64,000 bases of DNA. Source: Bacteroidota bacterium. GTDB lineage: Bacteria > Bacteroidota > Bacteroidia > J057 > JADKCL01. Positions within the stretch are counted from its first letter, which is position 1; each line of letters starts with the position of its first letter. Positions 17,416-26,046 of this stretch are shown piece after piece. The stretch covers positions 89,457 through 153,456 of the forward strand of contig JADKCL010000067.1 in the NCBI GenBank assembly GCA_016718825.1, read 5' to 3'. The position numbers and the translations under genes were made by a program. Below the pieces are notes generated by a model. It worked only from the letters and a program-made list of their open reading frames with translations, did not search any database and was not told where the DNA came from.

Positions 17416-18504
17416 ATGATTGAGATGACGCGCGTAGAATCCTTGACACAGACGGTGGTTGCCGAAAGCGAAGCTGGCGAACCCAGCCACATGATCATCG
17501 CAGGCCCCTGCAGTGCAGAGACCGAGGAGCAGGTGATGGACACTGCCCGGCAATTGGCCGATGCAGGCATTAGCTATTTCAGGGCGGGGATTTGGAAGCC
17601 GCGGACTTCCCCCGACAGCTTCGAAGGTGTCGGCCATGAAGCCCTCGGTTGGCTCAAGCGGGTGCAGCAAGAAGTCGGTCTGCGCACGACCGTCGAGGTC
17701 GCCAATGCCCGCCACGTGGAGGCAGCCTTGGAAGCCGGCGTGGACATGCTCTGGATCGGTGCCCGCACTACCGTCAATCCGTTTACCGTTCAGGAAATCG
17801 CCGATTCGCTGCGCGGAGTCAAGATTCCGGTCATGGTCAAAAATCCGGTCAATCCCGACCTCGAACTTTGGAAGGGCGCGATTGTGCGCATCCAACGTGC
17901 CGATGTCGGGCAAGTCATGGCCTGCCACCGCGGATTTAACGTCTATGGCAAAAGCCTGTTCCGTAACGAGCCGCTTTGGGAAATTCCCATCGAACTCAAG
18001 CGCGTGATGCCCGAAATTCCGATCATTTGCGATCCGAGCCATATCTCCGGTCGCCGCAAATACATTCCTGAAATTGCCCGCAAGGCGCTCAATCTGGGCT
18101 ACGACGGCCTTATGATCGAGACCCATCCCAATCCCGACGCGGCTTGGAGCGATGCGGCGCAGCAGCTTACGCCGACTGCCTTCAAGGAGCTTTTGCAGCA
18201 CCTTCAATGGCGTCAGCATACGACCGACAATCCGAGTTACAAGGAACAGGTGTCGATCTTGCGGGATGCGATCGACATTACAGATGCGGATTTGCTGCAA
18301 TTGCTGGCCGATCGTATGGAGCTGAGCAAGCGCATTGGCGCGCTCAAGCAAGAAAACAACATCGCTTTCTACCAGCACAACCGCTGGAATGCCATCGTTG
18401 AGCAGGCGCAACAGCACGCTGGCAAGCTCCAAATGGACCAGGAATTTGTGCTCAAGCTGTTTTCGTTGATTCACTTGGAGTCGATTGACATCCAAGGAGA
18501 ATAA
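17416..18504 (+). CDS. aroG/aroQ-type fusion: Bifunctional DAHP synthase / chorismate mutase
   Basis: 362 residues. Residues about 20-260 are a type I-beta 3-deoxy-7-phosphoheptulonate synthase (AGPCSAE at 29-35, FRAGIWKPRTSP, WIGARTTVNPF, MVKNPVNPD, ICDPSHISG, MIETHPNPD), joining PEP and erythrose-4-phosphate. Residues about 275-362 are an AroQ chorismate mutase (RDAIDITDADLLQLLADRM ... SKRIGALKQEN), turning chorismate to prephenate. The fusion, in this order, is common in Bacteroidota and links the start of the shikimate pathway to Phe/Tyr synthesis. No other aro gene is adjacent. Confidence 0.95.
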   Translation: MIEMTRVESLTQTVVAESEAGEPSHMIIAGPCSAETEEQVMDTARQLADAGISYFRAGIWKPRTSPDSFEGVGHEALGWLKRVQQEVGLRTTVEVANARHVEAALEAGVDMLWIGARTTVNPFTVQEIADSLRGVKIPVMVKNPVNPDLELWKGAIVRIQRADVGQVMACHRGFNVYGKSLFRNEPLWEIPIELKRVMPEIPIICDPSHISGRRKYIPEIARKALNLGYDGLMIETHPNPDAAWSDAAQQLTPTAFKELLQHLQWRQHTTDNPSYKEQVSILRDAIDITDADLLQLLADRMELSKRIGALKQENNIAFYQHNRWNAIVEQAQQHAGKLQMDQEFVLKLFSLIHLESIDIQGE

Positions 18505-18553
18505 GAGTTTCAGTTGGAGTTACTGAGGGAGTTCGAGGAGAAGAGTGCGGCCG

Positions 18554-19408
18554 CTACTTCCCGGCCTTCCCCTGTTCCAAAATCCAGCCTGCGTAGGCCA
18601 TGTTTGCCTTGGAAATGGGTTTGAAGATGTGTTTTCCGCGCGGAGTATCGGTCAAGATCACAAAACTCCAAAGATTTCCTTCGACCAATTTTTCGGCGAG
18701 TTTGAATCCGTGGAGGCCTGACTCGAGGACGGCCACGATATTGCCTGCTCCATCATATTTGTCGTCTTGGTCGTAATCGACCGGCGGTTCGTTCTGCAAT
18801 TTCGGCGTCGTGCGAAGTTGGTTCGGAATTGCCAAAGTGAAAGGTTTCGGCGAATTCATAAAAGGCACTTCGGTGGTGCTGACCATTTGCAATTGCCATC
18901 CCATGTGAAGGGAGTCCTCGGAATAGAAGTAGTAGTATTCAGAGATGCGATGGAGGTAGCTTTTTGCAACGGCATCGGCACGGAGGATGAATTCGAGGCC
19001 TTTGGGATCTGCTTTGAGGCTGTGCACATAGCCGGGAGCGCTGAGTTTGATCGGATAATTCATGCCGGCATCGGCGCGCATGAAGTAGGTATGATAGCCC
19101 CCACGGGCTTTGGTCGCCCCGCAGTAAAAGGCATCCAAGTAGCGGTCCTTGTTCACATCCACGAAGTGGAAGTCCTTGATCCAGGCTGCATTTTCCTCCT
19201 GACTAATCAATTCGCCGAGGCTGTCTTTGCGCAACACGTAGATGGCCATGTCGTTTTGCTGGAAAACAGGTGCACCCATTTCCTTTTTGAAGCGACTCCA
19301 GTCCAAGATGCCGGTCACAAGATGCGGCACAGTGTCACGCTGCGTCAAGCCCCAAAGCGGAGCTGTCAGTACCAACAAAACCAATCCGAACGTCAAACAA
19401 TTTTTCAT
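18554..19408 (-). CDS. Secreted protein of unknown function
   Basis: 284 residues from MKNCLTFGLV, with a signal peptide to WGLTQ. An upstream in-frame ATG (19537) would add a low-complexity stretch and is rejected. The mature chain has a FDSP-free, FG-GAP-like acidic motif VDYDQDDKYDGAGNIVA and a DVNKDRYLDAFY stretch, both resembling calcium-binding VCBS/FG-GAP loops. No family assigned; conservation of the acidic loops is the only functional hint. Confidence 0.6.
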   Translation of the reverse strand: MKNCLTFGLVLLVLTAPLWGLTQRDTVPHLVTGILDWSRFKKEMGAPVFQQNDMAIYVLRKDSLGELISQEENAAWIKDFHFVDVNKDRYLDAFYCGATKARGGYHTYFMRADAGMNYPIKLSAPGYVHSLKADPKGLEFILRADAVAKSYLHRISEYYYFYSEDSLHMGWQLQMVSTTEVPFMNSPKPFTLAIPNQLRTTPKLQNEPPVDYDQDDKYDGAGNIVAVLESGLHGFKLAEKLVEGNLWSFVILTDTPRGKHIFKPISKANMAYAGWILEQGKAGK

Positions 19409-19561
19409 GCTATCATCTTGGTCAAACAGAGCGGATTTTAAACGCCTCGCTCGCGGGACAGGCGCCGTCCGCGAAGCCGCGAAGGTCGCAAAGTCAGAAA
19501 AGTCAAAAAGGCCTCCAAAATCGAAACCCAACCCCACTTTTCACTATTCACTTATAACTTT

Positions 19562-20185
19562 TCACTTTTCACTTCCCCGGATGCTCTCTCGCAAAATCCG
19601 TTCCGTTTCCGGGCCTTTGTTGCACATCAAGTCCAAAATGGACAAGTCGGGCGAAAATACTTCCCCGAATACCTGCAAGTAGGACTTGGGTTGGAACCAT
19701 TCGGGCATGAATCCATCCTTGGGGTCAAACGCTTCCCGATAGTCGGCTTCATAATGCTCCGTGTCGAGATACTTTTCTGAAATCGTCCAAGTGATCGGCA
19801 AACGAAGGCTGTCGCGCACCATCGTGAGGATGGCGAGGTTGTAATCAAACAGCGAGTCCCATTCACCTTCATAGAATTGTGCGATGCGGTCCTCGAAAAA
19901 TTCAAAGTAGGGTGACGAACGCAAGGCAGATTCGATGGATTTCCAGTGGTCGGGACGCCACGTGCCTGCCTGCGAAATCTCGCGCAGTGCGATGGGTGTG
20001 TGTTCGGCCGCTTTTTTTACTGGAACGCTGAGCCGCAACACTTTATCGGGAGTTTTGATTTCCATCCGGTTAAAAAAGTGCTGCTTGCGGTAGTATTGCC
20101 ATTTCTCCAAAACGATCGTCTCGGCTTGCAACGCGGCGGCAAACCATGAAACCGAGGGGAAATAATAAACCGGAAAAATTTTCAT
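19562..20185 (-). CDS. WbqC-like family protein
   Basis: 207 residues; MKIFPVYYFPSVSWFAA, then YRKQHFFNRMEI and LRLSVPVKKA, match the start of WbqC-like proteins, and DHWKSIESALRSSPYFEFF is the conserved central motif. WbqC-like proteins occur near glycan and aminotransferase genes; their activity is not well defined. The gene is divergent from the GWxTD gene. Confidence 0.85.
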   Translation of the reverse strand: MKIFPVYYFPSVSWFAAALQAETIVLEKWQYYRKQHFFNRMEIKTPDKVLRLSVPVKKAAEHTPIALREISQAGTWRPDHWKSIESALRSSPYFEFFEDRIAQFYEGEWDSLFDYNLAILTMVRDSLRLPITWTISEKYLDTEHYEADYREAFDPKDGFMPEWFQPKSYLQVFGEVFSPDLSILDLMCNKGPETERILRESIRGSEK

Positions 20186-20336
20186 CTTCTCCGTAAATTT
20201 ACCTTTAAAAATGAGGCTCTGAGTCGGATTGATTCAGATGCTGAAGAGGTAAAATTAGGAAAATGTTGCGCTATTCGGTGCCTGAATGCAGGAATCACGC
20301 CGGAAAAGCAGATTTCGCCGCTCAATGGGAATCCAG

Positions 20337-21779
20337 ATGAAAAGAAGTTTGATACTTTGGTTGCTTTTTGCCGTTTTCAGCCTTCCGTTTGTGGGCGCTG
20401 AAGCCAAGGAGCTGATGTACTATGTCGATGTCTGCAATTTCTATGACAAAGCCGGCAAGCCTTATATCGAGGTTTACCTCGACATCGACGCAGCTTCCGT
20501 CGCCTATGCCAAATCTGAAAGCGGCGGGTTGCAGGGATTGATCGACGTGCGGTTCACCGTAACCAAAAAAAGTGGGGCAGGGTCGAATGAAATTCCATTT
20601 GACAAGACTTTCGACCTTTGGAGCCCGGTGATTGCCGATACGACTGCCGACCAAACCCGGTTTGGGATCATGGACATCCGTCGCATCAGCCTCGAGCCTG
20701 GTGAATATGAATTTACCGGCTACCTCAAGGACAAAATTCTTCAAGATGCCCATCCGCATAAATTTGTTTTGGATGTGACCGTCAAGCCACAGCCATCGCA
20801 GCTGATGAGCATGAGCGACATCGAGTTTGTGCAATCCGTCAAACCGACCACCGAAATCAGGTCACATAGCAAATTGGGTTACGACATCTTGCCGCTCGTG
20901 ACCAATGGCACCTATCAGGATATGGATTCGCTGCAGTTTTACTTCGAAACCTACAATTCGCAGATTGAATCCGAAGGCGTCTATTTTGTGAATGCCTTTG
21001 TTTCGCTGTCCAACAGCACCTCCAAAATCAAGAATCTGAGCCGCACCATCCGCCAAGCCTCCAAGCCCTTGGATTTGGTCTATTCGGGATTCAACATCAA
21101 GGACTTGCCGACGCAGACTTACTACCTCAACATCGAGATTTACAGCAAGGATCAGAAGTTGGTTGCAAGCACGCTCAAGAAATTTTTCGTGGTGAATACG
21201 CGCATGGAAATCGAATCGGGAATGAGTGCAAGCGCATTCGACGATGTCTTCAAACTCGACGAAGAGAAGCTCAACTACTACCTCCACACCTTATATTACA
21301 TCAGCACCAACACCGAGCGGGACTTTGCCAATGCGCTCAAAACGACCGACGAGAAGAAGAACTACTTCTTCAACTTCTGGGAAAACCGCAAAGGCAATTC
21401 CGGGAATCCTGTCAAGGCTTGGATGGAGTACAAAGCCCGTGTGGACTATGCCAATCAGCATTTCAAGGCTTCTCATCTTGAAGGCTGGCGCACCGACCGC
21501 GGACGCGTGCTGCTCACCTATGGCACACCCAATGACATTGAGCGCAATCCAAGCGACAACAGCAAGCATCCGCACGATGTCTGGCGCTTCAACAAGATCA
21601 AAACGCAGTCCAATGTGCGTTTTATCTTCTACAACCCCAACGAAGCTACGGCAGATTATGTCTTGTTGCACAGTGACTTAAATGCCGAAATCAAAGATCC
21701 TCGTTGGGAGTTCAAACTCTACCGCAATGTCAATGATGCCAATCTTGACAGGGACCAGATCCAAGGCGGTATTCGGTAA
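20337..21779 (+). CDS. GWxTD-domain secreted protein
   Basis: 480 residues from MKRSLILWLL (signal peptide to GAEA). The C-terminal third carries the GWxTD motif, here EGWRTDRGRVLLTYGTPND, followed by HDVWRFNKIKTQ and FIFYNPNEATADY, all typical of the Bacteroidota GWxTD family. The N-terminal part is a beta-rich region. Its stop TAA is directly followed, in the same frame, by the open frame of the acyltransferase gene, which has no ATG of its own. Confidence 0.85.
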   Translation: MKRSLILWLLFAVFSLPFVGAEAKELMYYVDVCNFYDKAGKPYIEVYLDIDAASVAYAKSESGGLQGLIDVRFTVTKKSGAGSNEIPFDKTFDLWSPVIADTTADQTRFGIMDIRRISLEPGEYEFTGYLKDKILQDAHPHKFVLDVTVKPQPSQLMSMSDIEFVQSVKPTTEIRSHSKLGYDILPLVTNGTYQDMDSLQFYFETYNSQIESEGVYFVNAFVSLSNSTSKIKNLSRTIRQASKPLDLVYSGFNIKDLPTQTYYLNIEIYSKDQKLVASTLKKFFVVNTRMEIESGMSASAFDDVFKLDEEKLNYYLHTLYYISTNTERDFANALKTTDEKKNYFFNFWENRKGNSGNPVKAWMEYKARVDYANQHFKASHLEGWRTDRGRVLLTYGTPNDIERNPSDNSKHPHDVWRFNKIKTQSNVRFIFYNPNEATADYVLLHSDLNAEIKDPRWEFKLYRNVNDANLDRDQIQGGIR

Positions 21780-21890
21780 GGTGAGGGAATTCTGTCCCGT
21801 TTCCCAACAGCGGATTCGCAGAAAGCATCAGTCCACCTGAAAGTTCCGGTCACATATTATCCTGTCAAGGCGCTGCTGTATTGTTGGAGT

Positions 21891-22751
21891 TTGCTGCCGA
21901 TGCCGGTTTTGCACCTTCAAGCTTCCGTATTGGCTTGGTTGTTGTTCAGGGTTTTGGGTTACCGGCGCAAGGTGGTGTTGGACAATCTGCGGCAGTCCTT
22001 TCCCGAAAAAACCGAATCGGAAATTCAACGCATCGCCAAAGGCTTCTACCTCAATCTGAGCGATGTGGTGATGGAATCACTGAAGCTGCTGAGCATGTCG
22101 GCGGCAAATCTCAAGCGGCGCGTGCGGCATGTGAATCCTGAAGTCATCGGCGAAATGGTCGCCCATGGCGGGGGCGGCATCGCGATCTTCGGGCATTTTG
22201 CAAATTGGGAATGGCTGGGCGCAGGAATGGGTTTGCATCTGCCGTTTGGCACAGTCGGCGTGTACAAAACGCAAAGCAGCAGGCTAGCCGATGCTTTGAT
22301 GCTGCACATCCGCTGTCGGTTGGGCAACGAAATGATCACGATGGAGCAGACCTACCGCGAAAGCTTGACTCGCCTGCAAAAGCCCTGTTACATTGCCTTT
22401 TTGGGCGATCAGGTTCCCAATCCGCAGCCCAAACTCTATTTCACGCCCTTGCTCGGCCGGCCCGCGGCGGTGCAACTCGGCATCGCGACCATTTGCCTGA
22501 AAATGAACGTGCCGCTCTACTACTTTGACATTCGCAGGGAAAAGCGGGGACACTATGCCGTGACTTTACGCAAGGTGCAGCACGAAGACCTTTTGCCCTA
22601 TTCCAAGGAAAACAGCTACACCCTCACGGACCGTCATGTCGCGATGCTGGAGGAAATCATTCGCGCAAATCCGACAGATTGGTTGTGGTCGCACCGCCGC
22701 TGGAAACGGAAGCCGCAGGAGGATTCGATTCTTTCAAAAAAACTCCAATAG
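21891..22751 (+). CDS. LpxL/HtrB-type lysophospholipid (lipid A) acyltransferase, start uncertain
   Basis: At least 286 residues. The family core is clear: VLGYRRKVVLDNLRQSFPEKT near the N-terminus, IFGHFANWEWLG (the HX4D/E-type catalytic motif), AFLGDQVPNPQPKLYFTPLLGRPA, and NPTDWLWSHRRWKRKP at the end. It adds an acyl chain to lipid A at the inner membrane. The N-terminal membrane helix extends upstream of 21891 (VTYYPVKALLYCWSLL), yet there is no ATG, GTG or TTG in that frame back to the TAA at 21777-21779. The listed start is a TTG and is probably too short. Confidence 0.8.
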   Translation: MLPMPVLHLQASVLAWLLFRVLGYRRKVVLDNLRQSFPEKTESEIQRIAKGFYLNLSDVVMESLKLLSMSAANLKRRVRHVNPEVIGEMVAHGGGGIAIFGHFANWEWLGAGMGLHLPFGTVGVYKTQSSRLADALMLHIRCRLGNEMITMEQTYRESLTRLQKPCYIAFLGDQVPNPQPKLYFTPLLGRPAAVQLGIATICLKMNVPLYYFDIRREKRGHYAVTLRKVQHEDLLPYSKENSYTLTDRHVAMLEEIIRANPTDWLWSHRRWKRKPQEDSILSKKLQ

Positions 22752-22799
22752 CTGGCCCGACAAGGCAAAAGTTCTGTCCTCGGAGGCATTCAAATTCAT

Positions 22800-22807
22800 T
22801 AACTTTG
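22800..22807 (+). promoter_or_regulatory. -7 promoter box for ybaB
   Basis: TAACTTTG matches TAnnTTTG, 40 bases before the ATG at 22848. The -33 element is weak. Confidence 0.4.
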
Positions 22808-22847
22808 GATTTTCATTCAATACACCAATTAAAATCTACGATTCTCT

Positions 22848-23183
22848 ATGTTCAATCCCTTGGACTTGATGGGCAAACTCAAAGAAATGCAATCCGAAAT
22901 GGAGCGCGCACGTCAGCGTCTGGACGAAATCACCATCACTGCAGAGTCAGGGGGAGGAATGGTCGTCGTCACTGCGAATGCCAACCGCAAAATCCTCAAA
23001 ATCACTGTGGATGCCGATTTGATGGACCGCAATGACAAGGAAATCATGGAGGATTTGATCGCCGCGGCCGTCAACAAGGCCATGGAAGCGGCAGAAAATG
23101 TTGCCCGCGAAGAAATTGGACGCGTCAGTAACAACTTCATGCCCAACATTCCCGGAATGGACATGAGCCAATTTGGCCGATAA
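22848..23183 (+). CDS. ybaB: YbaB/EbfC-family nucleoid-associated protein
   Basis: 111 residues, the family length. MFNPLDLMGKLKEMQSEMER, then EITITAESGGGMVVVTANANR and LMDRNDKEIMEDLIAAAVNK match the YbaB dimerising fold. These proteins bind DNA as homodimers, usually beside recR-dnaX; here the neighbours are glycosyltransferase and acyltransferase genes. The next gene starts 8 bases downstream. Confidence 0.95.
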   Translation: MFNPLDLMGKLKEMQSEMERARQRLDEITITAESGGGMVVVTANANRKILKITVDADLMDRNDKEIMEDLIAAAVNKAMEAAENVAREEIGRVSNNFMPNIPGMDMSQFGR

Positions 23184-23191
23184 GCTTGAAA

Positions 23192-24163
23192 ATGTTACCT
23201 GCTGTCACCATTGTGATCCTGAATTGGAACGGGAAGAGCTTCCTGGAGCAATTCCTGCCGTCTGTAATGGCGACAACTTATCCCAATTTCAAGGTTTTGG
23301 TGGTTGACAACGGTTCGTTGGACGAAAGCTTGCCGTTTCTCGCGCAGCACTATCCGACCGTCGAGACCTTGCCACTGGACAAAAATTACGGCTTCACGAC
23401 TGGCAACAACATGGCGCTGCCGCATGTGACGTCGCCCTACTACGTCTTGCTCAACAACGACGTCGAAGTGCATCCCGATTGGCTGGGTCCGCTCGTGGAA
23501 ATGATGGAATCGGATGCGCAGATTGCCGCAGTGCAGCCCAAATTGTTGTCGTTTCAGCAGCGCGATCACTTTGAATATGCCGGCGCTGCCGGCGGCTATG
23601 TCGATGTACTCGGCTACCCGTTTACGCGGGGCCGCATCTTTGAAAGCAACGAGGTCGACCTCGGACAATACGAAACTGCACATCCTTTAATGTGGACCAC
23701 CGGCGCCTGCATGATGGTGCGCAAGTCGGTCACGGACCGCATCGGCCTGTTTGAAGACCGCTTTTTTGCCCATATGGAGGAAATCGATTTCTGCTGGCGG
23801 GCGAATAACTTCGGCTACAAAGTGATGTATCAGCCCAAGTCGGTTGCTTGGCACTTGGGCGGCGGTACCTTGCCCAAAAGCAACCCGCGCAAGACCTATC
23901 TCAATGCCCACAACAGCATTGCGACCTTGCTCAAGAATTTTCCGGCAAGTCAGGTTTGGTACAAATTCTATTTTCGGCTGGTTTTGGACGGCGTATGGGC
24001 GACCAAGGCCTTGGTGCAATTCGATTTCAAAACCATCTGGGCAATTTTGAAGGCGCATTGGGCTATATTCTTTGCCTTCGGGTATTGGATGAAGGCTCGG
24101 AAACGCACCTACAAGGACTTGCCCGAAAATCCCCAAGCCTCAAGCCGGCTATTATCCCAATAG
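23192..24163 (+). CDS. GT2-family glycosyltransferase, C-terminus probably frameshifted
   Basis: 323 residues from the ATG at 23192. GT-A fold: TIVILNWNGKSFLEQFLPS, VVDNGSLDES, LLNNDVEVHPDW (acidic metal site), and WTTGACMMVRKS, FFAHMEEIDFCWR. These are rhamnosyl/galactosyl-type GT2 enzymes for surface glycans. The chain ends NPQASSRLLSQ, but one base out of frame the sequence continues as AGYYPNSIVWQYFIKG ... GLPGIK to a TAG at 24225, which is the usual C-terminus of this subfamily. An extra C in the CCCC at 24131-24134 would explain it. Confidence 0.88.
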   Translation: MLPAVTIVILNWNGKSFLEQFLPSVMATTYPNFKVLVVDNGSLDESLPFLAQHYPTVETLPLDKNYGFTTGNNMALPHVTSPYYVLLNNDVEVHPDWLGPLVEMMESDAQIAAVQPKLLSFQQRDHFEYAGAAGGYVDVLGYPFTRGRIFESNEVDLGQYETAHPLMWTTGACMMVRKSVTDRIGLFEDRFFAHMEEIDFCWRANNFGYKVMYQPKSVAWHLGGGTLPKSNPRKTYLNAHNSIATLLKNFPASQVWYKFYFRLVLDGVWATKALVQFDFKTIWAILKAHWAIFFAFGYWMKARKRTYKDLPENPQASSRLLSQ

Positions 24164-24299
24164 TATCGTTTGGCAATACTTCATCAAGGGTGTCCGGAAG
24201 TTTTCAGGCTTGCCGGGGATCAAGTAGTTCAACCGCCAAGGCGTTACAACGACATTCCCGCTGAACTAGATCTGAAGATCAATTTGTAGTGTCTGCGGC

Positions 24300-24716
24300 T
24301 CAATTATAGCTCGAAGCCATCGCGCCTTCCTTGGTGCCGAGATATTCCTTGAGCGAATCCATTCCTTCGCAGAAAAAGCCACCGTTGTCAGCGATCAGTT
24401 TGCCCACTTTGCGCAAAGATTTGAGTTGATGCGGCTGCCAATGAAGTCCGTCGTCTTCGGTAAGCAGGCACATCACGGTCTTTTCGGGGCGTTTGTTGGA
24501 ATCGTCGGCAACTTCAGCAATGGAATAAAATCCTTCAGCTTTGGGCGTGATCACATACAGGCAGATGTCGCAGTTTTGGCGCTCGACAAGCTCCTGTTGG
24601 TAAGCCGCCTCGGTCCATACCGGCACGATCGGATTGTAATAATCCATCCGCAGATCAGGAATCAGTTCTTCGCGCCATTGGCTGTTGTTGCAGGTACCTC
24701 CGAGGAATATTTTCAT
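24300..24716 (-). CDS. Nucleoside 2-deoxyribosyltransferase-like protein
   Basis: 138 residues starting MKIFLGGTCNNSQWRE. The N-terminal GGT(C/W) loop, the acidic CDICLYVITPKAEGFYSIAEVADDS segment and DNGGFFCEG fit the NDT-like family of nucleotide-processing enzymes (Nuc_deoxyrib_tr_2). The catalytic Glu is probably the one in SIAEVADDS. An upstream in-frame start adds 17 residues of doubtful character. Confidence 0.75.
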   Translation of the reverse strand: MKIFLGGTCNNSQWREELIPDLRMDYYNPIVPVWTEAAYQQELVERQNCDICLYVITPKAEGFYSIAEVADDSNKRPEKTVMCLLTEDDGLHWQPHQLKSLRKVGKLIADNGGFFCEGMDSLKEYLGTKEGAMASSYN

Positions 24717-24782
24717 AGTGTATTGTTCAAGTAATCCGAAAATATACCGAATTCCTGAAAAAAGCAAGTGCAGCGTTGAAGG

Positions 24783-26006
24783 TCAGGCTGCCGATCCCTT
24801 GCGCACTTTCCGCCAGATGAGTACGATGGCTGCCACAATCGTCAAAATCAAAAACAAGGCAAATGCGTTGAATCGGCCATCTTTTTTGACCTCCTTCTTG
24901 AGGTCGACATCGCCTGCGTAGCGCTTGTTTTCGTTGAGCCTGTCTTCGATTTGACTTCTGGATTTTTTCAGAATGGCCGCCAATTTGCCCGGATCGCCTT
25001 CTTCAAACGTCGATGAGATCAGTTCGGTAGAAAATTTTCCGCCAAATCTTGCGAGTGGATCAGCATTGCCTTGAATGGCCGCAGCTTCGGCGGCTGCATG
25101 GACGGCGTTGCGTGCTGCTGCCGAATCGACATCTTCTTGCAATGCCTTTTGCAGTTGCGTGAAGCGGTATTGGTTGAAGCGGTACTCGGCTTGGCGCGGT
25201 GCTTCCAAAGCAAAAATCGCCTTGCGGTCATAGACTTCTTTGGCCGTTCCGCCCGCGAGCATCCCTGCGCGCATGTAGGCGAGCGACGCCATGTAGTTGG
25301 CGTTGAAGCGGTTGGGCTCCTTACTGAGCAAGTCGCCGAGCAGTTCCAAATAGAGCGGCTGCCGTTGCTGATCGATCCGAAACGCGAGTGCGACGACATT
25401 CAAAGCCATCAAATAGCCGTTGCCATCCGGTGCCTTGGGTTTCCAGCGCAAGGAGTCTTCGAGGTAGTTGTAAAATCCGCTGTTGAAATGCGGGAAAAGC
25501 GGTGCATCCATGCCGTAGGCCTGCAGGTAGCTCACGAGCAACTGCTCCGTGCGAATCCGGCAGGGATTGGGCATCGTCGGGATCGCGCTCGCATGGGCAA
25601 GCAGCGCGCTTGCTTCCTTGAGCTTGCCTTCCGCAAGTGCCGCCATGGCGCCGACTTCTACATCCGTGAGCAAGTTGACGTTCAGGGAAGAGTCGATCGT
25701 GGAATCATTCTTGAACGCTGCAAGGTTGGCCGCAAGCAGCTTGGAGGCTTCGGCCGGTTTCCCTGCAAAGAGGTATGCCGTCGCCAACGGGCCCAGCTTG
25801 CCTTCGGAGTCTTTTTGTAGCGCGCCGACAGTTGATTCCCAAAAGGCCTTCGACGGTTGATCGTTGTAGCCGGTGATCAGCGTGAGGAAAGTCGGTTTCG
25901 ATCCGGGAAGGGACCAGGTTTTGAATTCGCCTTCGCAATTTTGCGCTTGCAGGTTGCCGAATCCCGCGATTCCCACCCAAAACAATACTTTCCAGAATAC
26001 TCTCAT
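24783..26006 (-). CDS. Secreted, membrane-anchored alpha-helical protein
   Basis: 407 residues from MRVFWKVLFW, signal peptide to LQAQ. Mostly alpha-helical and Ala-rich with TPR-like stretches (LGPLATAYLFAGKPAEASKL; AEGKLKEASALLAHASAI) and one C-terminal transmembrane helix (FALFLILTIVAAIVLIW) followed by a basic tail, so the bulk faces the periplasm. No family recognised. The gene follows the membrane glycosyltransferase-like gene by about 40 bases, likely in one operon. Confidence 0.65.
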   Translation of the reverse strand: MRVFWKVLFWVGIAGFGNLQAQNCEGEFKTWSLPGSKPTFLTLITGYNDQPSKAFWESTVGALQKDSEGKLGPLATAYLFAGKPAEASKLLAANLAAFKNDSTIDSSLNVNLLTDVEVGAMAALAEGKLKEASALLAHASAIPTMPNPCRIRTEQLLVSYLQAYGMDAPLFPHFNSGFYNYLEDSLRWKPKAPDGNGYLMALNVVALAFRIDQQRQPLYLELLGDLLSKEPNRFNANYMASLAYMRAGMLAGGTAKEVYDRKAIFALEAPRQAEYRFNQYRFTQLQKALQEDVDSAAARNAVHAAAEAAAIQGNADPLARFGGKFSTELISSTFEEGDPGKLAAILKKSRSQIEDRLNENKRYAGDVDLKKEVKKDGRFNAFALFLILTIVAAIVLIWRKVRKGSAA

Positions 26007-26046
26007 GCCTTCAAAACCCATTAGCCGCGGCAAAGTTCCCCATTCC

